DNA of 64,000 nt from Prochlorococcus sp. AG-436-C13 (GCA_003212695.1 QCPC01000007.1:1-64000); one strand, 5' to 3'. Positions 41,798 to 51,319 are shown, numbered from the stretch's first letter. Made by a program: numbers and translations. The notes: generated by a model from the letters alone, not told the origin.

Positions 41798-42937
41798 ATG
41801 GTCAATACTTATGGCAAGAAAGTTTCCGCTCTTTCTGTGCCAGAAAGGCTTTTGTTAGGACCAGGTCCTTCAAACTCCCACCCTCTAGTCCTTCAGGCTT
41901 TGGCTAATCAACCTGTAGGCCACTTAGATCCTTATTACATAGATCTAATGGCTGAGGTGCAAGCTTTATTGAGGCATGTATGGCAAACGGAAAACCGTTT
42001 AACACTTCCCATGAGTGGAACAGGAAGTGCTGCAATGGAGGCAACAATTGCAAATATTGTTGAACCTGGTGACACTGTTCTTGTAGGCATTAAGGGTTAT
42101 TTTGGCAATCGCCTAGCCGATATGGCCTCTAGGTACCAAGCCAAAGTGCAGACAATTGAGAAATCATGGGGCGAAGTATTTTCAATTGAAGAGTTAGAAC
42201 AAGCTCTTAATAATTATCGGCCATCCGTCTTGGCTTTGGTCCACGCAGAAACTTCAACAGGAGTTTGCCAACCAATGGATGGTGTTGGTGACTTGTGTAG
42301 AAAATATAATTGTCTTTTAGTCTTGGATACGGTTACTTCGCTAGGAAGTGTTCCTGTGTTTTTAGATCAATGGAAAGTTGATCTTGCTTATAGCTGCAGT
42401 CAGAAGGGATTAAGTTGCCCTCCTGGATTAGGTCCATTTACTATGAATAAAAGAGCAGAGGAAAAATTAAAGAATCGAAAAGGTAAAGTTCCTAACTGGT
42501 ATTTAGATGTTTCTTTATTAAACAAATATTGGGGTAGTGATCGTGTTTATCATCATACAGCTCCAGTTAATATGAATTTTGGTATTAGAGAATCATTGAG
42601 ATTGCTTATAGACGAAGGTCTTGAAAATTCATGGAAACGTCATATTAAAAATGCAAATTTGTTATGGTCCGGTTTGGAGAAACTAGGGTTGGAACTGCAT
42701 GTTGATGAAGCATACAGGCTTCCTACACTCACAACAGTAAAGATTCCAGATGGTGTAGATGGCAAGGCGTTCTCACTTCATTTATTAAATTCATTTGGTG
42801 TAGAAATTGGAGGTGGATTGGGTGAATTAGCAGGCAAAGTTTGGAGAATTGGATTAATGGGATATAACTCAAAGAAAGAAAATGTAGATAAAATATTGAA
42901 TCTTTTTGATACAGAATTGTCCAGATTTAAGTCTTAA
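41798..42937 (+). CDS. class V aminotransferase, alanine/serine--glyoxylate type
   Basis: A PLP fold-type I, class V aminotransferase of 379 residues from the ATG at 41798; an alternative TTG at 41771 would add nine residues. It shows LLLGPGPSNSHPLVLQAL, the MSGTGSAAMEATIAN cofactor region, DTVTSLGSVPV with the PLP Asp, and the lysine in SCSQKGLSCPPGLG. Cyanobacterial relatives transaminate glyoxylate in photorespiration. The gene is divergent from glnA across an approximately 270-base region that holds the NtcA site, so nitrogen control of this gene too is possible. Confidence 0.87.
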   Translation: MVNTYGKKVSALSVPERLLLGPGPSNSHPLVLQALANQPVGHLDPYYIDLMAEVQALLRHVWQTENRLTLPMSGTGSAAMEATIANIVEPGDTVLVGIKGYFGNRLADMASRYQAKVQTIEKSWGEVFSIEELEQALNNYRPSVLALVHAETSTGVCQPMDGVGDLCRKYNCLLVLDTVTSLGSVPVFLDQWKVDLAYSCSQKGLSCPPGLGPFTMNKRAEEKLKNRKGKVPNWYLDVSLLNKYWGSDRVYHHTAPVNMNFGIRESLRLLIDEGLENSWKRHIKNANLLWSGLEKLGLELHVDEAYRLPTLTTVKIPDGVDGKAFSLHLLNSFGVEIGGGLGELAGKVWRIGLMGYNSKKENVDKILNLFDTELSRFKS

Positions 42938-43427
42938 TAAATTTTTTTCTTTTAAGAGCAAACCACATTTCTATTCCTTTTTTTGCTTGATCTCTCATAA
43001 CTCCCTTTTCGATAACCATTTTGTGATGAGCACTTTTATCAGTTGAGAGGTCTATGGCTCCACCAAGACCACCTCTTTTTTTATCTTCTGCTGCAAATAT
43101 TACTTTTCCCATCCTTGCTTGTATAAGAGCACCAGCGCACATTTGGCAGGGTTCTAAAGTCACTATCAAGGTACATTCATTAAACCTCCAATCTTTTTTT
43201 ACCCAAGCAGCTTGTCTAAGAGCAACTAGTTCTGCATGACCTAGAGGATCATTCATTTTGTTTCTATTATTTCGCCCATGACCTATGCAATGACCCTTAT
43301 CATCAAGAATAATTGCTGTTACTGGTATTTCTCCAGTCTTTCCAACTTCCTTAGCTCTTTTAAGAAGAATCAGCATCCACCGTTTAGTTTGTGTATCGTT
43401 AAGCTTTATTGGTCTTCCAACTTGCAT
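42927..43427 (-). CDS. tadA: tRNA-specific adenosine deaminase
   Basis: TadA converts the wobble adenosine of tRNA-Arg(ACG) to inosine. The 166-residue deaminase has the zinc and catalytic motif GHAELVALRQA with H64 and E66, and LEPCQMCAGA with zinc ligands C94 and C97, followed by ALIQARMGKVIFA as in TadA. It overlaps the convergent aminotransferase gene by 11 bases and is divergent from the decarboxylase gene. Confidence 0.9.
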   Translation of the reverse strand: MQVGRPIKLNDTQTKRWMLILLKRAKEVGKTGEIPVTAIILDDKGHCIGHGRNNRNKMNDPLGHAELVALRQAAWVKKDWRFNECTLIVTLEPCQMCAGALIQARMGKVIFAAEDKKRGGLGGAIDLSTDKSAHHKMVIEKGVMRDQAKKGIEMWFALKRKKFIKT

Positions 43428-43434
43428 AGTTATA

Positions 43435-43446
43435 AGAACAAGTTCT
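43435..43446. repeat. AGAAC-AA-GTTCT palindrome in divergent promoter
   Basis: A perfect 5-bp inverted repeat with a two-base spacer, eight bases before the tadA start codon. Further AGAAC and GTTCT copies occur at 43452-43456 and 43472-43485. The cluster of half-sites suggests a repressor site, but no regulator can be named. It does not match the cyanobacterial LexA or NtcA consensus. Confidence 0.3.
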
Positions 43447-43514
43447 CAAACAGAACATAATAAAGGTTTACGTTCTTTAGTTCTTTTTGCATCAATTCAA
43501 GAAAGGAAAAACTA

Positions 43515-44882
43515 TTGGAATTCTTTGCTCCTCCAGATCGATCAGACCCTAGATTTAAATCTTTTTTAAGCGAAGCCTGTCTCAATCTTTCAGATTGGTT
43601 TTCAACTACCAATCAAAGGCCTCCTTCACCCTCATTCCCAAAATTGCCTGAGATACCTCCACACATTGATGGGTTATCTGCGCGTGAATTATTAGATGAC
43701 CTTCAATTGTTGATGGCAGGCTCTTACCAACCTTCTCATCCAGGAGCCCTTGCACATTTAGACCCTCCGCCCCTTACAGCTTCTATTGTTGCTGAAATGA
43801 TTTCTGCAGGACTTAATAACAATTTGCTTGCTGAGGAACTTTCACCAAGCATTACGAAATTAGAAAGAGGACTTTGTAAATGGTTTGCAGAACAGTTGCT
43901 TATGCCAGAAACATCTGGAGGTGTAGCTGTTAGTGGTGGAAGTATTACAAATCTTATGGCTCTATTAGTTGCAAGATCTAAATATAAAAAACCATATGAC
44001 TCGAATTTAGTTGTTATGGCAAGTGAGGAATCACATGTCTCAATTTCACGAGCATTAGCTGTAATGGGTCTTACGGCTGGAGCCTGTTGCAAAATATCTA
44101 CTGATGATGATGGGAAAATAGAGATGAAGTCTTTAAAAGACCAATATTATAGATTGAGATCGCAAGGTAAAAATTGTTTTGCAGTAATAGCAACTGCAGG
44201 AACAACAATTAGAGGAGCAGTTGATCCTTTACTTGATATCTCACAATTTTGTGAGAATGAACGGCTATGGCTTCATGTTGATGCAGCCATAGGTGGTTCA
44301 TTTGCATTGAATCCCTCAACTTCTGATCTTATGCAAGGTCTCTCTAAAGCAAATTCTCTTACAATAAATCCTCAAAAGATTCTTGGTATTACAAAAACCT
44401 CTTCGTTGTTACTAGTTGCTAATATAGAACACTTGTATTCTTGTTTCTCAACAGGCTTTCCCTATATAGAACCATCACAAGGTAACTATTTTCAGGGAGG
44501 TGAAATCGGTTTACAAGGAACTCGCTCAGCAGAGGTGTTAAAGTTGTGGCTTGGTCTTAGACAATTAGGAAAGAATGGGATAAAACATCTTTTGGAGGGA
44601 GCTTTAAAACGTAGATCATATTTTCATAAAAAAATAGATCATACAAAGCTAAAGGTCATAACCGGTCCATTACATTTATTAGCTGTTAAACCTTTAAAAT
44701 CTACTAATAATGATTCAATTAATTGGGCTATAACTACGAAAGAGAGCCTTTCTAATCAAGGCTTTATGCTTTCGAGACCTTTCTATAAAGGCGACAATTA
44801 TTTAAAGGCTGTTATGGGAAACCCTCATACTAAGTTGACTCATATAGACGCCCTCGCAGCAATTTTAAACCAATCTATTTAA
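43515..44882 (+). CDS. group II pyridoxal-dependent decarboxylase
   Basis: A 455-residue PLP decarboxylase of the glutamate/aromatic-L-amino-acid/diaminobutyrate group. It shows SYQPSHPGALAHLDPPP near residue 70-86, the substrate-side AGLNNNLLAEELSPSITKLE segment, HVDAAIGG with PLP-binding D256, and the Schiff-base K288 in TINPQKILG. Most relatives have DPHKW at that lysine; here it is NPQKI. The substrate is not evident; diaminobutyrate or aspartate relatives are possible. The start is TTG at 43515. Confidence 0.82.
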   Translation: MEFFAPPDRSDPRFKSFLSEACLNLSDWFSTTNQRPPSPSFPKLPEIPPHIDGLSARELLDDLQLLMAGSYQPSHPGALAHLDPPPLTASIVAEMISAGLNNNLLAEELSPSITKLERGLCKWFAEQLLMPETSGGVAVSGGSITNLMALLVARSKYKKPYDSNLVVMASEESHVSISRALAVMGLTAGACCKISTDDDGKIEMKSLKDQYYRLRSQGKNCFAVIATAGTTIRGAVDPLLDISQFCENERLWLHVDAAIGGSFALNPSTSDLMQGLSKANSLTINPQKILGITKTSSLLLVANIEHLYSCFSTGFPYIEPSQGNYFQGGEIGLQGTRSAEVLKLWLGLRQLGKNGIKHLLEGALKRRSYFHKKIDHTKLKVITGPLHLLAVKPLKSTNNDSINWAITTKESLSNQGFMLSRPFYKGDNYLKAVMGNPHTKLTHIDALAAILNQSI

Positions 44883-44889
44883 AAATCTT

Positions 44890-45078
44890 ATGACTAATGA
44901 TAATGCCAGAGGGAGATTTGTCGCGGTAATTACTGGTATTTTTTCTATTGTTTTAGGCATTATTTATTTAGTATTAATTGCTATTCTCGATTCTCGGGGC
45001 CCCATGCTCCCTCCTCCTCCTGAAGCCTTTGGCGTGGTGGTAACTGCTTTTTCCCAGACCTTTTTTCTTCATTTATAA
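44890..45078 (+). CDS. small single-pass membrane protein
   Basis: A 62-residue protein with a charged N-terminus (MTNDNARGRF), one membrane helix (about residues 11-32) and a proline-rich turn RGPMLPPPPEAFG, a pattern I associate with small conserved proteins of marine picocyanobacteria. It starts seven bases after the decarboxylase. Its last 98 bases overlap the 3' end of the convergent DUF697 GTPase gene, so both strands are coding there. The function is unknown. Confidence 0.6.
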   Translation: MTNDNARGRFVAVITGIFSIVLGIIYLVLIAILDSRGPMLPPPPEAFGVVVTAFSQTFFLHL

Positions 45079-46543
45079 TTACTCTATTAGTAGCAGACTC
45101 TACAAATCTCCTTAGGATTGATTCCCTAATATTTAATTTGTAGTGTCGCTGAACTACTTCTTGGACTCCACCATCACCCCAATTTTGATCTTGTTGAAAA
45201 TATGTTATGAAACTTTCACCAGCAATTTTTGTTAGCCATGCTGCTGTGATGCTTTGAACTGTTTTTCCAATAATATATGTTGGTAAATTTAATGCTAGTG
45301 AATTGCTAATAAGTGAAAAGCCTCCTTTGATTATGCCTAGACCAGCAAGTATTTGGGCAACAGTTTTGGCTAGTTCTTTTGCTCTTTCTTTAGTTATTAC
45401 AACTCCATATATTTCTGAAATATCCATAACCATTCTACCGCTAACTACTGCTGTGCCAATTAGATCTAGGCCAGGGAGTGGATTGACAAGAATTACCCCG
45501 CTACTGATCCAAATATATTTATCGACACAATTTGAGGCCTTAAGAAATCTTTGCTTTATCAGAAGTTTCTTACCTGATTCATCTAGGTTCCTACATTGCA
45601 ATAAAATATTATCAGCAATTAACTCTTCTCCTTCTTGATGTAGTACATTGGCAATTCGATTAATTAGTTGGTTTATTTCGGGTTTAGGTTGAAGTGGATG
45701 ACTACCAACCATAGGTATTGACTGTGGAGAAGCCGAGGTTGCAATAATATTGTCTTGACTAATTAACCCTATACAGTGATTTCTTACGAGATTAAGTAAT
45801 CTTGATTCTTCGTTTTCAGAAAGGAGGTCACATTTATTAAGGGCTATAAACATCTTTTTACCAATGTCTGACAGGGTTTCAATTAATTGCATTTCATATG
45901 ATCTAATGTCGGAATCAATTACAAAGATTATGAGATCGGCCCGACTAGCTATTAATAGTGATTTTTTTTCTCTTGCTCGACCTTCTTCTCCCGCTTCAAG
46001 AATCCCAGGTGTATCAATTATCCTTAGACCCCTTGAAAGATTTTTTAAATGCAAGCGATAATAAGCAGATTGTTCTGTAGATCCCATTGTTGGAGATACT
46101 TTGCCTACAATCTTTTTGAGTAATGCTCTTGTTAAAGAGGTCTTACCACTTGATCCAGTCCCTAATACGCAAACCAATAAATCACCTCTGATCAATTCTT
46201 TCTCTACCCTTTCCTTCTCTAGCCTCAAACTTTCAGAGGTGATATTATCCTGGATTAGTGCAGTTAACTGATCTATACTTTTTAGGCTTTTTCTTGCCGC
46301 ATCATTTTTATTCCTTGGCTTAGCATTCTCTATTTGAGACTTTGTTAAATAATATCGGCCTTTCTTAAGTAACTTGCCAAGTATACGTAGACCTTTCTTG
46401 TTAGATAGAGTTGTAACTAGGATAAATATTATTATTATTGATGGTAATCCTATTACTCTAATTATTAAATTTATTATTCCAAGAAAAATTACAATTAAAG
46501 GAATTATAGTAATTATAATTATTAGTCTTATATGTTTATTCAT
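44981..46543 (-). CDS. Era-like GTPase with C-terminal DUF697 domain
   Basis: A 520-residue membrane GTPase. Two very Ile-rich hydrophobic segments (residues about 6-46) are followed by a basic linker. The GTPase core has G1 GTGSSGKT at 128-135, G3 DTPG at 177-180, G4 NKCD at 236-239 and a G5-like ATSAS. The DUF697 domain at about 350-465 contains NPLPGLDLIGTAVVSGRMV. It shares DUF697 with the protein at 13929-15278, which lacks the GTPase core. It is probably last in the bioY-lspA-GTPase run. Confidence 0.83.
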   Translation of the reverse strand: MNKHIRLIIIITIIPLIVIFLGIINLIIRVIGLPSIIIIFILVTTLSNKKGLRILGKLLKKGRYYLTKSQIENAKPRNKNDAARKSLKSIDQLTALIQDNITSESLRLEKERVEKELIRGDLLVCVLGTGSSGKTSLTRALLKKIVGKVSPTMGSTEQSAYYRLHLKNLSRGLRIIDTPGILEAGEEGRAREKKSLLIASRADLIIFVIDSDIRSYEMQLIETLSDIGKKMFIALNKCDLLSENEESRLLNLVRNHCIGLISQDNIIATSASPQSIPMVGSHPLQPKPEINQLINRIANVLHQEGEELIADNILLQCRNLDESGKKLLIKQRFLKASNCVDKYIWISSGVILVNPLPGLDLIGTAVVSGRMVMDISEIYGVVITKERAKELAKTVAQILAGLGIIKGGFSLISNSLALNLPTYIIGKTVQSITAAWLTKIAGESFITYFQQDQNWGDGGVQEVVQRHYKLNIRESILRRFVESATNRVIINEEKRSGKKQLPPRQRLQEEEGAWGPENRE

Positions 46544-46551
46544 ATTGAGTT

Positions 46552-47046
46552 CTATTTGTATTTATTCGAGTGGATATTTGTATTATTTGAGTTGGAGAAA
46601 ATAGACTTATAAATAATAATTAACAATGCAATATTTATATATATATCAGATAAGTTGAAAACTGGAAAGTTTATAGGTATTAGCTGAATAAAATCAATAA
46701 CATATCCTAGAAACCATCGGTCGATTCCGTTACCTAGAGTACCAGCCAATAAAAACATGAAGGCAATTTTTTTTGAAATATTTGCCGATCTATTTCTTAT
46801 CAGGAGGATAATTAGAACAAAAGAGACTAAAAGACTTATTAAGGATAACAAATAGGGTAGATTGCTTAACATACCAAATGATGCACCGTAGTTTTTTACT
46901 AGAGAATATTTAATTAGTTTAGGAATAATTATATACGATTCAGTATTGTTCTGAGCTAGTGCTATATGTTTAGTCGATTGATCTATTGCAACCAAAAAGG
47001 CCGTTGAAATTAGTATGTGCTGATTGTTGAACACTATACTTTTCAT
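46552..47046 (-). CDS. lspA: lipoprotein signal peptidase (signal peptidase II)
   Basis: LspA cleaves prolipoproteins before the lipidated Cys. The 164-residue membrane protein has four hydrophobic helices. The conserved GNGIDRWFLGYVIDFI carries catalytic D118, and the partner D134 is in FNLSDIYI. The mntC lipoprotein in this window is a likely substrate class. It overlaps bioY by four bases (ATGA) and is followed eight bases later by the GTPase gene. Confidence 0.93.
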   Translation of the reverse strand: MKSIVFNNQHILISTAFLVAIDQSTKHIALAQNNTESYIIIPKLIKYSLVKNYGASFGMLSNLPYLLSLISLLVSFVLIILLIRNRSANISKKIAFMFLLAGTLGNGIDRWFLGYVIDFIQLIPINFPVFNLSDIYINIALLIIIYKSIFSNSNNTNIHSNKYK

Positions 47047-47615
47047 TCTACTAGTAATATTGTTCTGAAAAATTTACCTATAATTACTACTCCACTACAT
47101 AAAAGTAGTTGTACAGGAAATATTACCAAAGTATATCTAAGAAAGAGTTGCAAGAGTGTGTCAGGCCAGCGAGAAAATAACGTACCAATTAATAAATTAA
47201 TTATTCCAATCGAATGAATTATTGTCAATCCACATACTGATGCTTTAAATAACTGAGATAAAGGATTCTTTTTTTTAGCCATAGCAATACGTCCTGTAAC
47301 CCATACCGCAGGTATAAAACCAGCTAGATAGCCAAAATCAGGAGTTGCAAGATATCCAATGCTTCCTCCACCATGAAAGACAGGTAAGAAAAATAAACCT
47401 ATTGTTATATAGGCAACAGTTGCAATTGTTCCCTGATTAGGACCGCAGATTATACCTGTTAGCAGTAGAGCTGGCACTTGCCACGAACTAGGCAGATCAT
47501 ATAATTTAAAAGATAAAAAATTTTCAGGTAAAAAAATAGCTGATGGAAGCATTCCACCTGTAAGTATTAAAAGAAGACCTGTAAAGGCAGAACTTAGATT
47601 TTTAATGCTCTTCAT
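47043..47615 (-). CDS. bioY: BioY biotin transporter substrate-binding membrane protein
   Basis: A 190-residue BioY with about six membrane helices and the family segments LYDLPSSWQVPALLLTG and GGGSIGYLATPDFGYLAGF. BioY is the S component of ECF-type biotin uptake and can work alone or with a shared ATPase module. An anti-SD-like GGAGG is about 14 bases before the start. The gene is divergent from sipA across 141 bases. No EcfT gene is nearby; an ATPase with an ECF-like motif lies at 51320-51952. Confidence 0.9.
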   Translation of the reverse strand: MKSIKNLSSAFTGLLLILTGGMLPSAIFLPENFLSFKLYDLPSSWQVPALLLTGIICGPNQGTIATVAYITIGLFFLPVFHGGGSIGYLATPDFGYLAGFIPAVWVTGRIAMAKKKNPLSQLFKASVCGLTIIHSIGIINLLIGTLFSRWPDTLLQLFLRYTLVIFPVQLLLCSGVVIIGKFFRTILLVE

Positions 47616-47756
47616 AGGTCTATTATTTACCTCCGATGAATATTAAAAGTGTCTTCCTTGATGAAAAGCTCTTTATAATTAAGTATAATAATTAAATATT
47701 ACTAGTATTGTTAAAAAATTAAAACCTAAATTTATTATGAATTCGCAAATCTATTA

Positions 47757-47984
47757 ATGACACTAGCTATAGGAGATAAGGTTTTCTTAAGAGTTCCTCA
47801 AACTTATTTGAAAACAAGTGATCCCATGCCTATGCTTCGACCTCCAGATTTAGTTTCTTTAGATGAAACTGGAGTGATCATTGCTTTACGACCACTAGGA
47901 ATAGCAGAGGTTCGATTTCGCATGGGTACATTTTTATTAGCTTTAGATAATTTAAATACAGAATCTCTTACTAAATCTGATTGA
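47757..47984 (+). CDS. sipA: SipA-type regulatory protein (DUF3148)
   Basis: A 75-residue protein matching the DUF3148 family: [20 protein letters not shown] followed by [19 protein letters not shown] and the RFRMGTFLL end. SipA binds the histidine kinase NblS (Hik33), which handles high-light and stress signalling in cyanobacteria. It has an SH3-like small beta fold. It ends one base before prfC starts and is probably cotranscribed with it. Confidence 0.82.
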   Translation: MTLAIGDKVFLRVPQTYLKTSDPMPMLRPPDLVSLDETGVIIALRPLGIAEVRFRMGTFLLALDNLNTESLTKSD

Positions 47985-47985
47985 T

Positions 47986-49653
47986 ATGAAAAGCAAACCT
48001 TCAGAAGAAATATCAATGGAAGAAAGAAAAGAAGAGGATTATGAAAACACTTTAAAAAATGCTGTTAATTTTAGAAGAAATTTTGCGATTATTTCTCATC
48101 CAGATGCAGGTAAAACGACTCTTACAGAAAAATTATTATTATATGGAGGTGCTATTCAACAAGCAGGAGCTGTAAAGGCTAGAGGTGAACAAAGGAAGGT
48201 TACTTCTGATTGGATGGAATTAGAGAAACAGAGAGGTATTTCAATAACTTCGACTGTTCTACAGTTTTTATATAAGGATATAACTATTAACTTGTTAGAC
48301 ACGCCTGGCCACCAGGACTTTTCAGAAGATACTTATCGTACTCTTGCAGCAGCTGATAATGCAGTAATGCTAGAAGATGCAGCAAAGGGCTTAGAACCTC
48401 AGACCAGAAAACTTTTTGAAGTTTGTCGTCTAAGAAATATTCCTATTTTTACTTTTATAAACAAGATGGATAGGCCTGGACAAGAGCCTCTTTCTCTCTT
48501 AGATGAAATAGAGTCTGAATTGAAGTTGTTGACATATGCGGTTAATTGGCCTATAGGAAGTGGAGATTTATTTAGAGGAGTTATTGATCGAAGCAGTGGA
48601 GAAGTAGTTTTGTTTTCTAGAGCAGAACGAGGTAAGCAATCTGTAGAACAACGCATAAAAGTAGATGATCCTCTACTTAGAGATCTAGTAGAGAAAGAAC
48701 TTTTAGATAAAGCCTTAGAAGAGATTGAGTTGTTAGATGCAGCAGGTTCTGAATTGGATTTGGACATGATAAGGGCAGGAGAATTAACTCCTGTGTTTTT
48801 TGGCTCGGCAATGACTAATTTTGGAGTAAAGCCTTTTTTGGATAGCTTCTTAAATATGGCTCAAGGCCCTGTAGCGAGAAATGCTTCTGATGGTCCTGTT
48901 GATCCTATGAGAAATACATTTACTGGTTTTGTTTTTAAACTACAAGCTAATATGGATCCAAGACATAGAGATAGAGTTGCGTTTGTACGTGTATGTAGCG
49001 GACGCTTTGAAAAAGACATGACTGTAAGTCACGCAAGAACAGGTAAAAACATAAGGCTTTCTAGACCTCAAAAAATCTTTGCCCAAGATAGAGCTGTGGT
49101 AGAAGATGCATATCCTGGAGATGTGATAGGCCTTAATAATCCAGGAATGTTTGCTATAGGCGATACTTTGTATACAGGTAAGCGGATTGAATATGAAGGT
49201 ATTCCGTGTTTTAGTCCCGAAATATTTTGTTGGTTAAGGAACCCAAATCCATCAGCTTTTAAAAATTTTAGAAAAGGAGTTAATGAATTGAGAGAAGAAG
49301 GCGCTGTTCAAATTCTTTATGATATAGATCAGAGTAAAAGAGACCCTATTCTTGCGGCTGTAGGACAACTGCAACTAGAAGTTGTCCAACACCGATTAGA
49401 GAATGAATATTCTGTTGAAACTAGGCTTGACCCTATGGGTTATCAAGTTGCAAGATGGGTCTCAGGCGGTTGGTCTTCCCTCGAAGATGTTGGAAGAATC
49501 TTTAATTGCAAGACAGTACAAGATTCATGGCAAAGACCTGTCCTATTGTTTAAAAACAAGTGGAACCTTAGTCAACTTGAGCAAGACCATTCTTCATTAA
49601 AATTAAGCGCGGTAGCACCTGTCGTTAGTGGAGTAAATCCTATAACTCTTTAA
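47986..49653 (+). CDS. prfC: peptide chain release factor 3
   Basis: RF3 is the GTPase that removes RF1/RF2 from the ribosome after termination. The 555-residue protein shows G1 in [14 protein letters not shown] (38-45), [40 protein letters not shown], and the RF3-specific C-terminal domain ([18 protein letters not shown]). The first ATG is used here; a second in-frame ATG at residue 11 is possible. It follows sipA with one base between. Confidence 0.95.
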   Translation: MKSKPSEEISMEERKEEDYENTLKNAVNFRRNFAIISHPDAGKTTLTEKLLLYGGAIQQAGAVKARGEQRKVTSDWMELEKQRGISITSTVLQFLYKDITINLLDTPGHQDFSEDTYRTLAAADNAVMLEDAAKGLEPQTRKLFEVCRLRNIPIFTFINKMDRPGQEPLSLLDEIESELKLLTYAVNWPIGSGDLFRGVIDRSSGEVVLFSRAERGKQSVEQRIKVDDPLLRDLVEKELLDKALEEIELLDAAGSELDLDMIRAGELTPVFFGSAMTNFGVKPFLDSFLNMAQGPVARNASDGPVDPMRNTFTGFVFKLQANMDPRHRDRVAFVRVCSGRFEKDMTVSHARTGKNIRLSRPQKIFAQDRAVVEDAYPGDVIGLNNPGMFAIGDTLYTGKRIEYEGIPCFSPEIFCWLRNPNPSAFKNFRKGVNELREEGAVQILYDIDQSKRDPILAAVGQLQLEVVQHRLENEYSVETRLDPMGYQVARWVSGGWSSLEDVGRIFNCKTVQDSWQRPVLLFKNKWNLSQLEQDHSSLKLSAVAPVVSGVNPITL

Positions 49654-49715
49654 TTTCAAAGTCTTTACCAAATATGGGTCTTACAATTAATCTCATATAT
49701 AGATAAATAATTATC

Positions 49716-50396
49716 GTGTCTGATAAAAGTCCTGGGAAGGAAGACGAGTCTAAAGATGCTTATTCAGATCTTGGCCTTTCTTCTAATGCATCATTTGAGG
49801 ATATACAGAAAGCTAGAGCGCAGAAGCTTTCTGAGGCTGGAGAAGATGTGATAAAAAAGGCAAAAATAGAGTCTTCTTATGATTCCTTGCTAATGGAAAG
49901 CCTTAAAGCAAGACAATTAGGGAAGGTAAGTAATGAAGCTGCCAATGCATCTAAGAAAGAAAATAATGGTATTGACAAAACGATAACTAGCATTGGTAGC
50001 TCTTTACTCACAAGATTTTCTGATAACAATTCATTTAATAAAGATAACAATAATAATTCCTTTTTCTCTATTCCTGATGGTGAAGGATTTGTAATTAGAA
50101 TGTCATTAGGCTTCTTAATAATAGTTCTTTTCCTGATCACACCAGATAGCAATATTCAACTAATACTTTCTCTATCCACAATAGGTTTATTTATTAGCCA
50201 GATAAAGAGAGGAAGGAGGATTTTTCAATCACTTGGCTGGAGTGTGGTTTTCCTTTCCTGTGGCTATATAATAGGAGGAATTATTGCTAATGGCTTAGTA
50301 GGCGTTGATGATCAGGCCTTAATATTTTCGATTGAAAAATTAGAAGCCTTACCCGCTTTACTATTAATGTGGATTGGCGCATTATTTCTTGCTTAA
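49716..50396 (+). CDS. CPP1-like membrane chaperone-like protein
   Basis: A 226-residue protein of the CPP1-like (DUF3353) family. The N-terminal J-like region contains DAYSDLGLSSNASFEDIQKA and continues through the ARQLGKVS segment, without the HPD motif. Four hydrophobic segments make up the C-terminal half (from about residue 125). Plant CPP1 stabilises protochlorophyllide oxidoreductase; by analogy this protein may act in chlorophyll synthesis at the membrane. The start is GTG at 49716. Confidence 0.8.
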   Translation: MSDKSPGKEDESKDAYSDLGLSSNASFEDIQKARAQKLSEAGEDVIKKAKIESSYDSLLMESLKARQLGKVSNEAANASKKENNGIDKTITSIGSSLLTRFSDNNSFNKDNNNNSFFSIPDGEGFVIRMSLGFLIIVLFLITPDSNIQLILSLSTIGLFISQIKRGRRIFQSLGWSVVFLSCGYIIGGIIANGLVGVDDQALIFSIEKLEALPALLLMWIGALFLA

Positions 50397-50403
50397 AAAA
50401 TCT

Positions 50404-51315
50404 CTAGCAACTTAATTCATCTATAAGTGATGATAATTGCTTCTCGTTAATTATATATTTTGAATTGCAGAACTTACATATTAACTCAGATTCTCTATCC
50501 TCTCTTAGTATTTCTATAAGTTCGTTACGTCCTAGTAATTTTAAAGCAGATATGCTTCTTTCTATAGAGCATTTGCAGTGAAATTTTATTGTGTTTCTAG
50601 TTTCTAGTATTTTCACACCTTGCCTTTCAAGGGATGGTAGTAAATTAGTAAATAAACTAGGAAGATTGTCTTTTGATCTAAACAACTGCTCGCTAAAATT
50701 TGTAATCTTATTAAATTCGTCACTTAAGAGATTAATTATTGAATTATCTTCTTCTGCTTTTGGCAGCACTTGTGCTATTAATGCACCTGTGCATATTATT
50801 TTGCTATGCTTTATCTTTTCTCCTACTAATACAGCAGATTTGGTTTGTTCAGAATGTAGAAGATAAGATGCAATATCCTCGCCAATACCTCCCTCTATAA
50901 TTTCAACAGTACTTGTAAATGGCTCCCCTTTTCCGCTGTCTCTTGTCACATGTAAATAACCTTTACCTATTGCTTTAGCAAAATCAAAGTATGGAAGTTG
51001 ATTATAGTTATGTCTTAGATCTAATTCAAGGGATGGGTTATCTACATAGCCTCGCACAGTACCATCTTTTCCTGCATCAACAAAAAGACCTTTTATAGGT
51101 CCATCAGATTGAATTCGTATATTTATTCTTCCATGCTCGACTTTCATAGAACTTGCCAATAATAATCCAGCACTCATTGCTCTACCAAGAAGAGCTGTTG
51201 AAATAAAAGATAGAGAGTGCCGTTTTTTTGCTTCAATTACTGCATCGGTTGTTATTACTGCTAAAAGTCTTATTGATCCGTTTGCAGTAGTGGCTTTAAC
51301 TAGTGTGGGTTTCAT
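50404..51315 (-). CDS. hslO: redox-regulated holdase chaperone Hsp33
   Basis: Hsp33 is activated by oxidative unfolding. The 303-residue protein has the N-terminal fold and the C-terminal zinc switch with four cysteines, CxC (FHCKCS) and CxxC (LICKFC). It is convergent with the CPP1-like gene and has a four-base gap from the ABC ATPase upstream on its strand, so the two may be cotranscribed. Confidence 0.95.
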   Translation of the reverse strand: MKPTLVKATTANGSIRLLAVITTDAVIEAKKRHSLSFISTALLGRAMSAGLLLASSMKVEHGRINIRIQSDGPIKGLFVDAGKDGTVRGYVDNPSLELDLRHNYNQLPYFDFAKAIGKGYLHVTRDSGKGEPFTSTVEIIEGGIGEDIASYLLHSEQTKSAVLVGEKIKHSKIICTGALIAQVLPKAEEDNSIINLLSDEFNKITNFSEQLFRSKDNLPSLFTNLLPSLERQGVKILETRNTIKFHCKCSIERSISALKLLGRNELIEILREDRESELICKFCNSKYIINEKQLSSLIDELSC

Positions 51316-51319
51316 TTTC

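Noticed and set aside
43736-44092. 118-codon minus-strand frame inside the decarboxylase gene
   Set aside because: It is antisense to conserved PLP-domain sequence and has no motif of its own.
45303-45638. 111-codon plus-strand frame inside the DUF697 GTPase gene
   Set aside because: It is antisense to the DUF697 domain and low in complexity.
46425-46545. ATT-repeat tract at the start of the DUF697 GTPase gene considered as a repeat element
   Set aside because: It encodes the Ile-rich membrane helices of the GTPase in frame and does not repeat as a unit.
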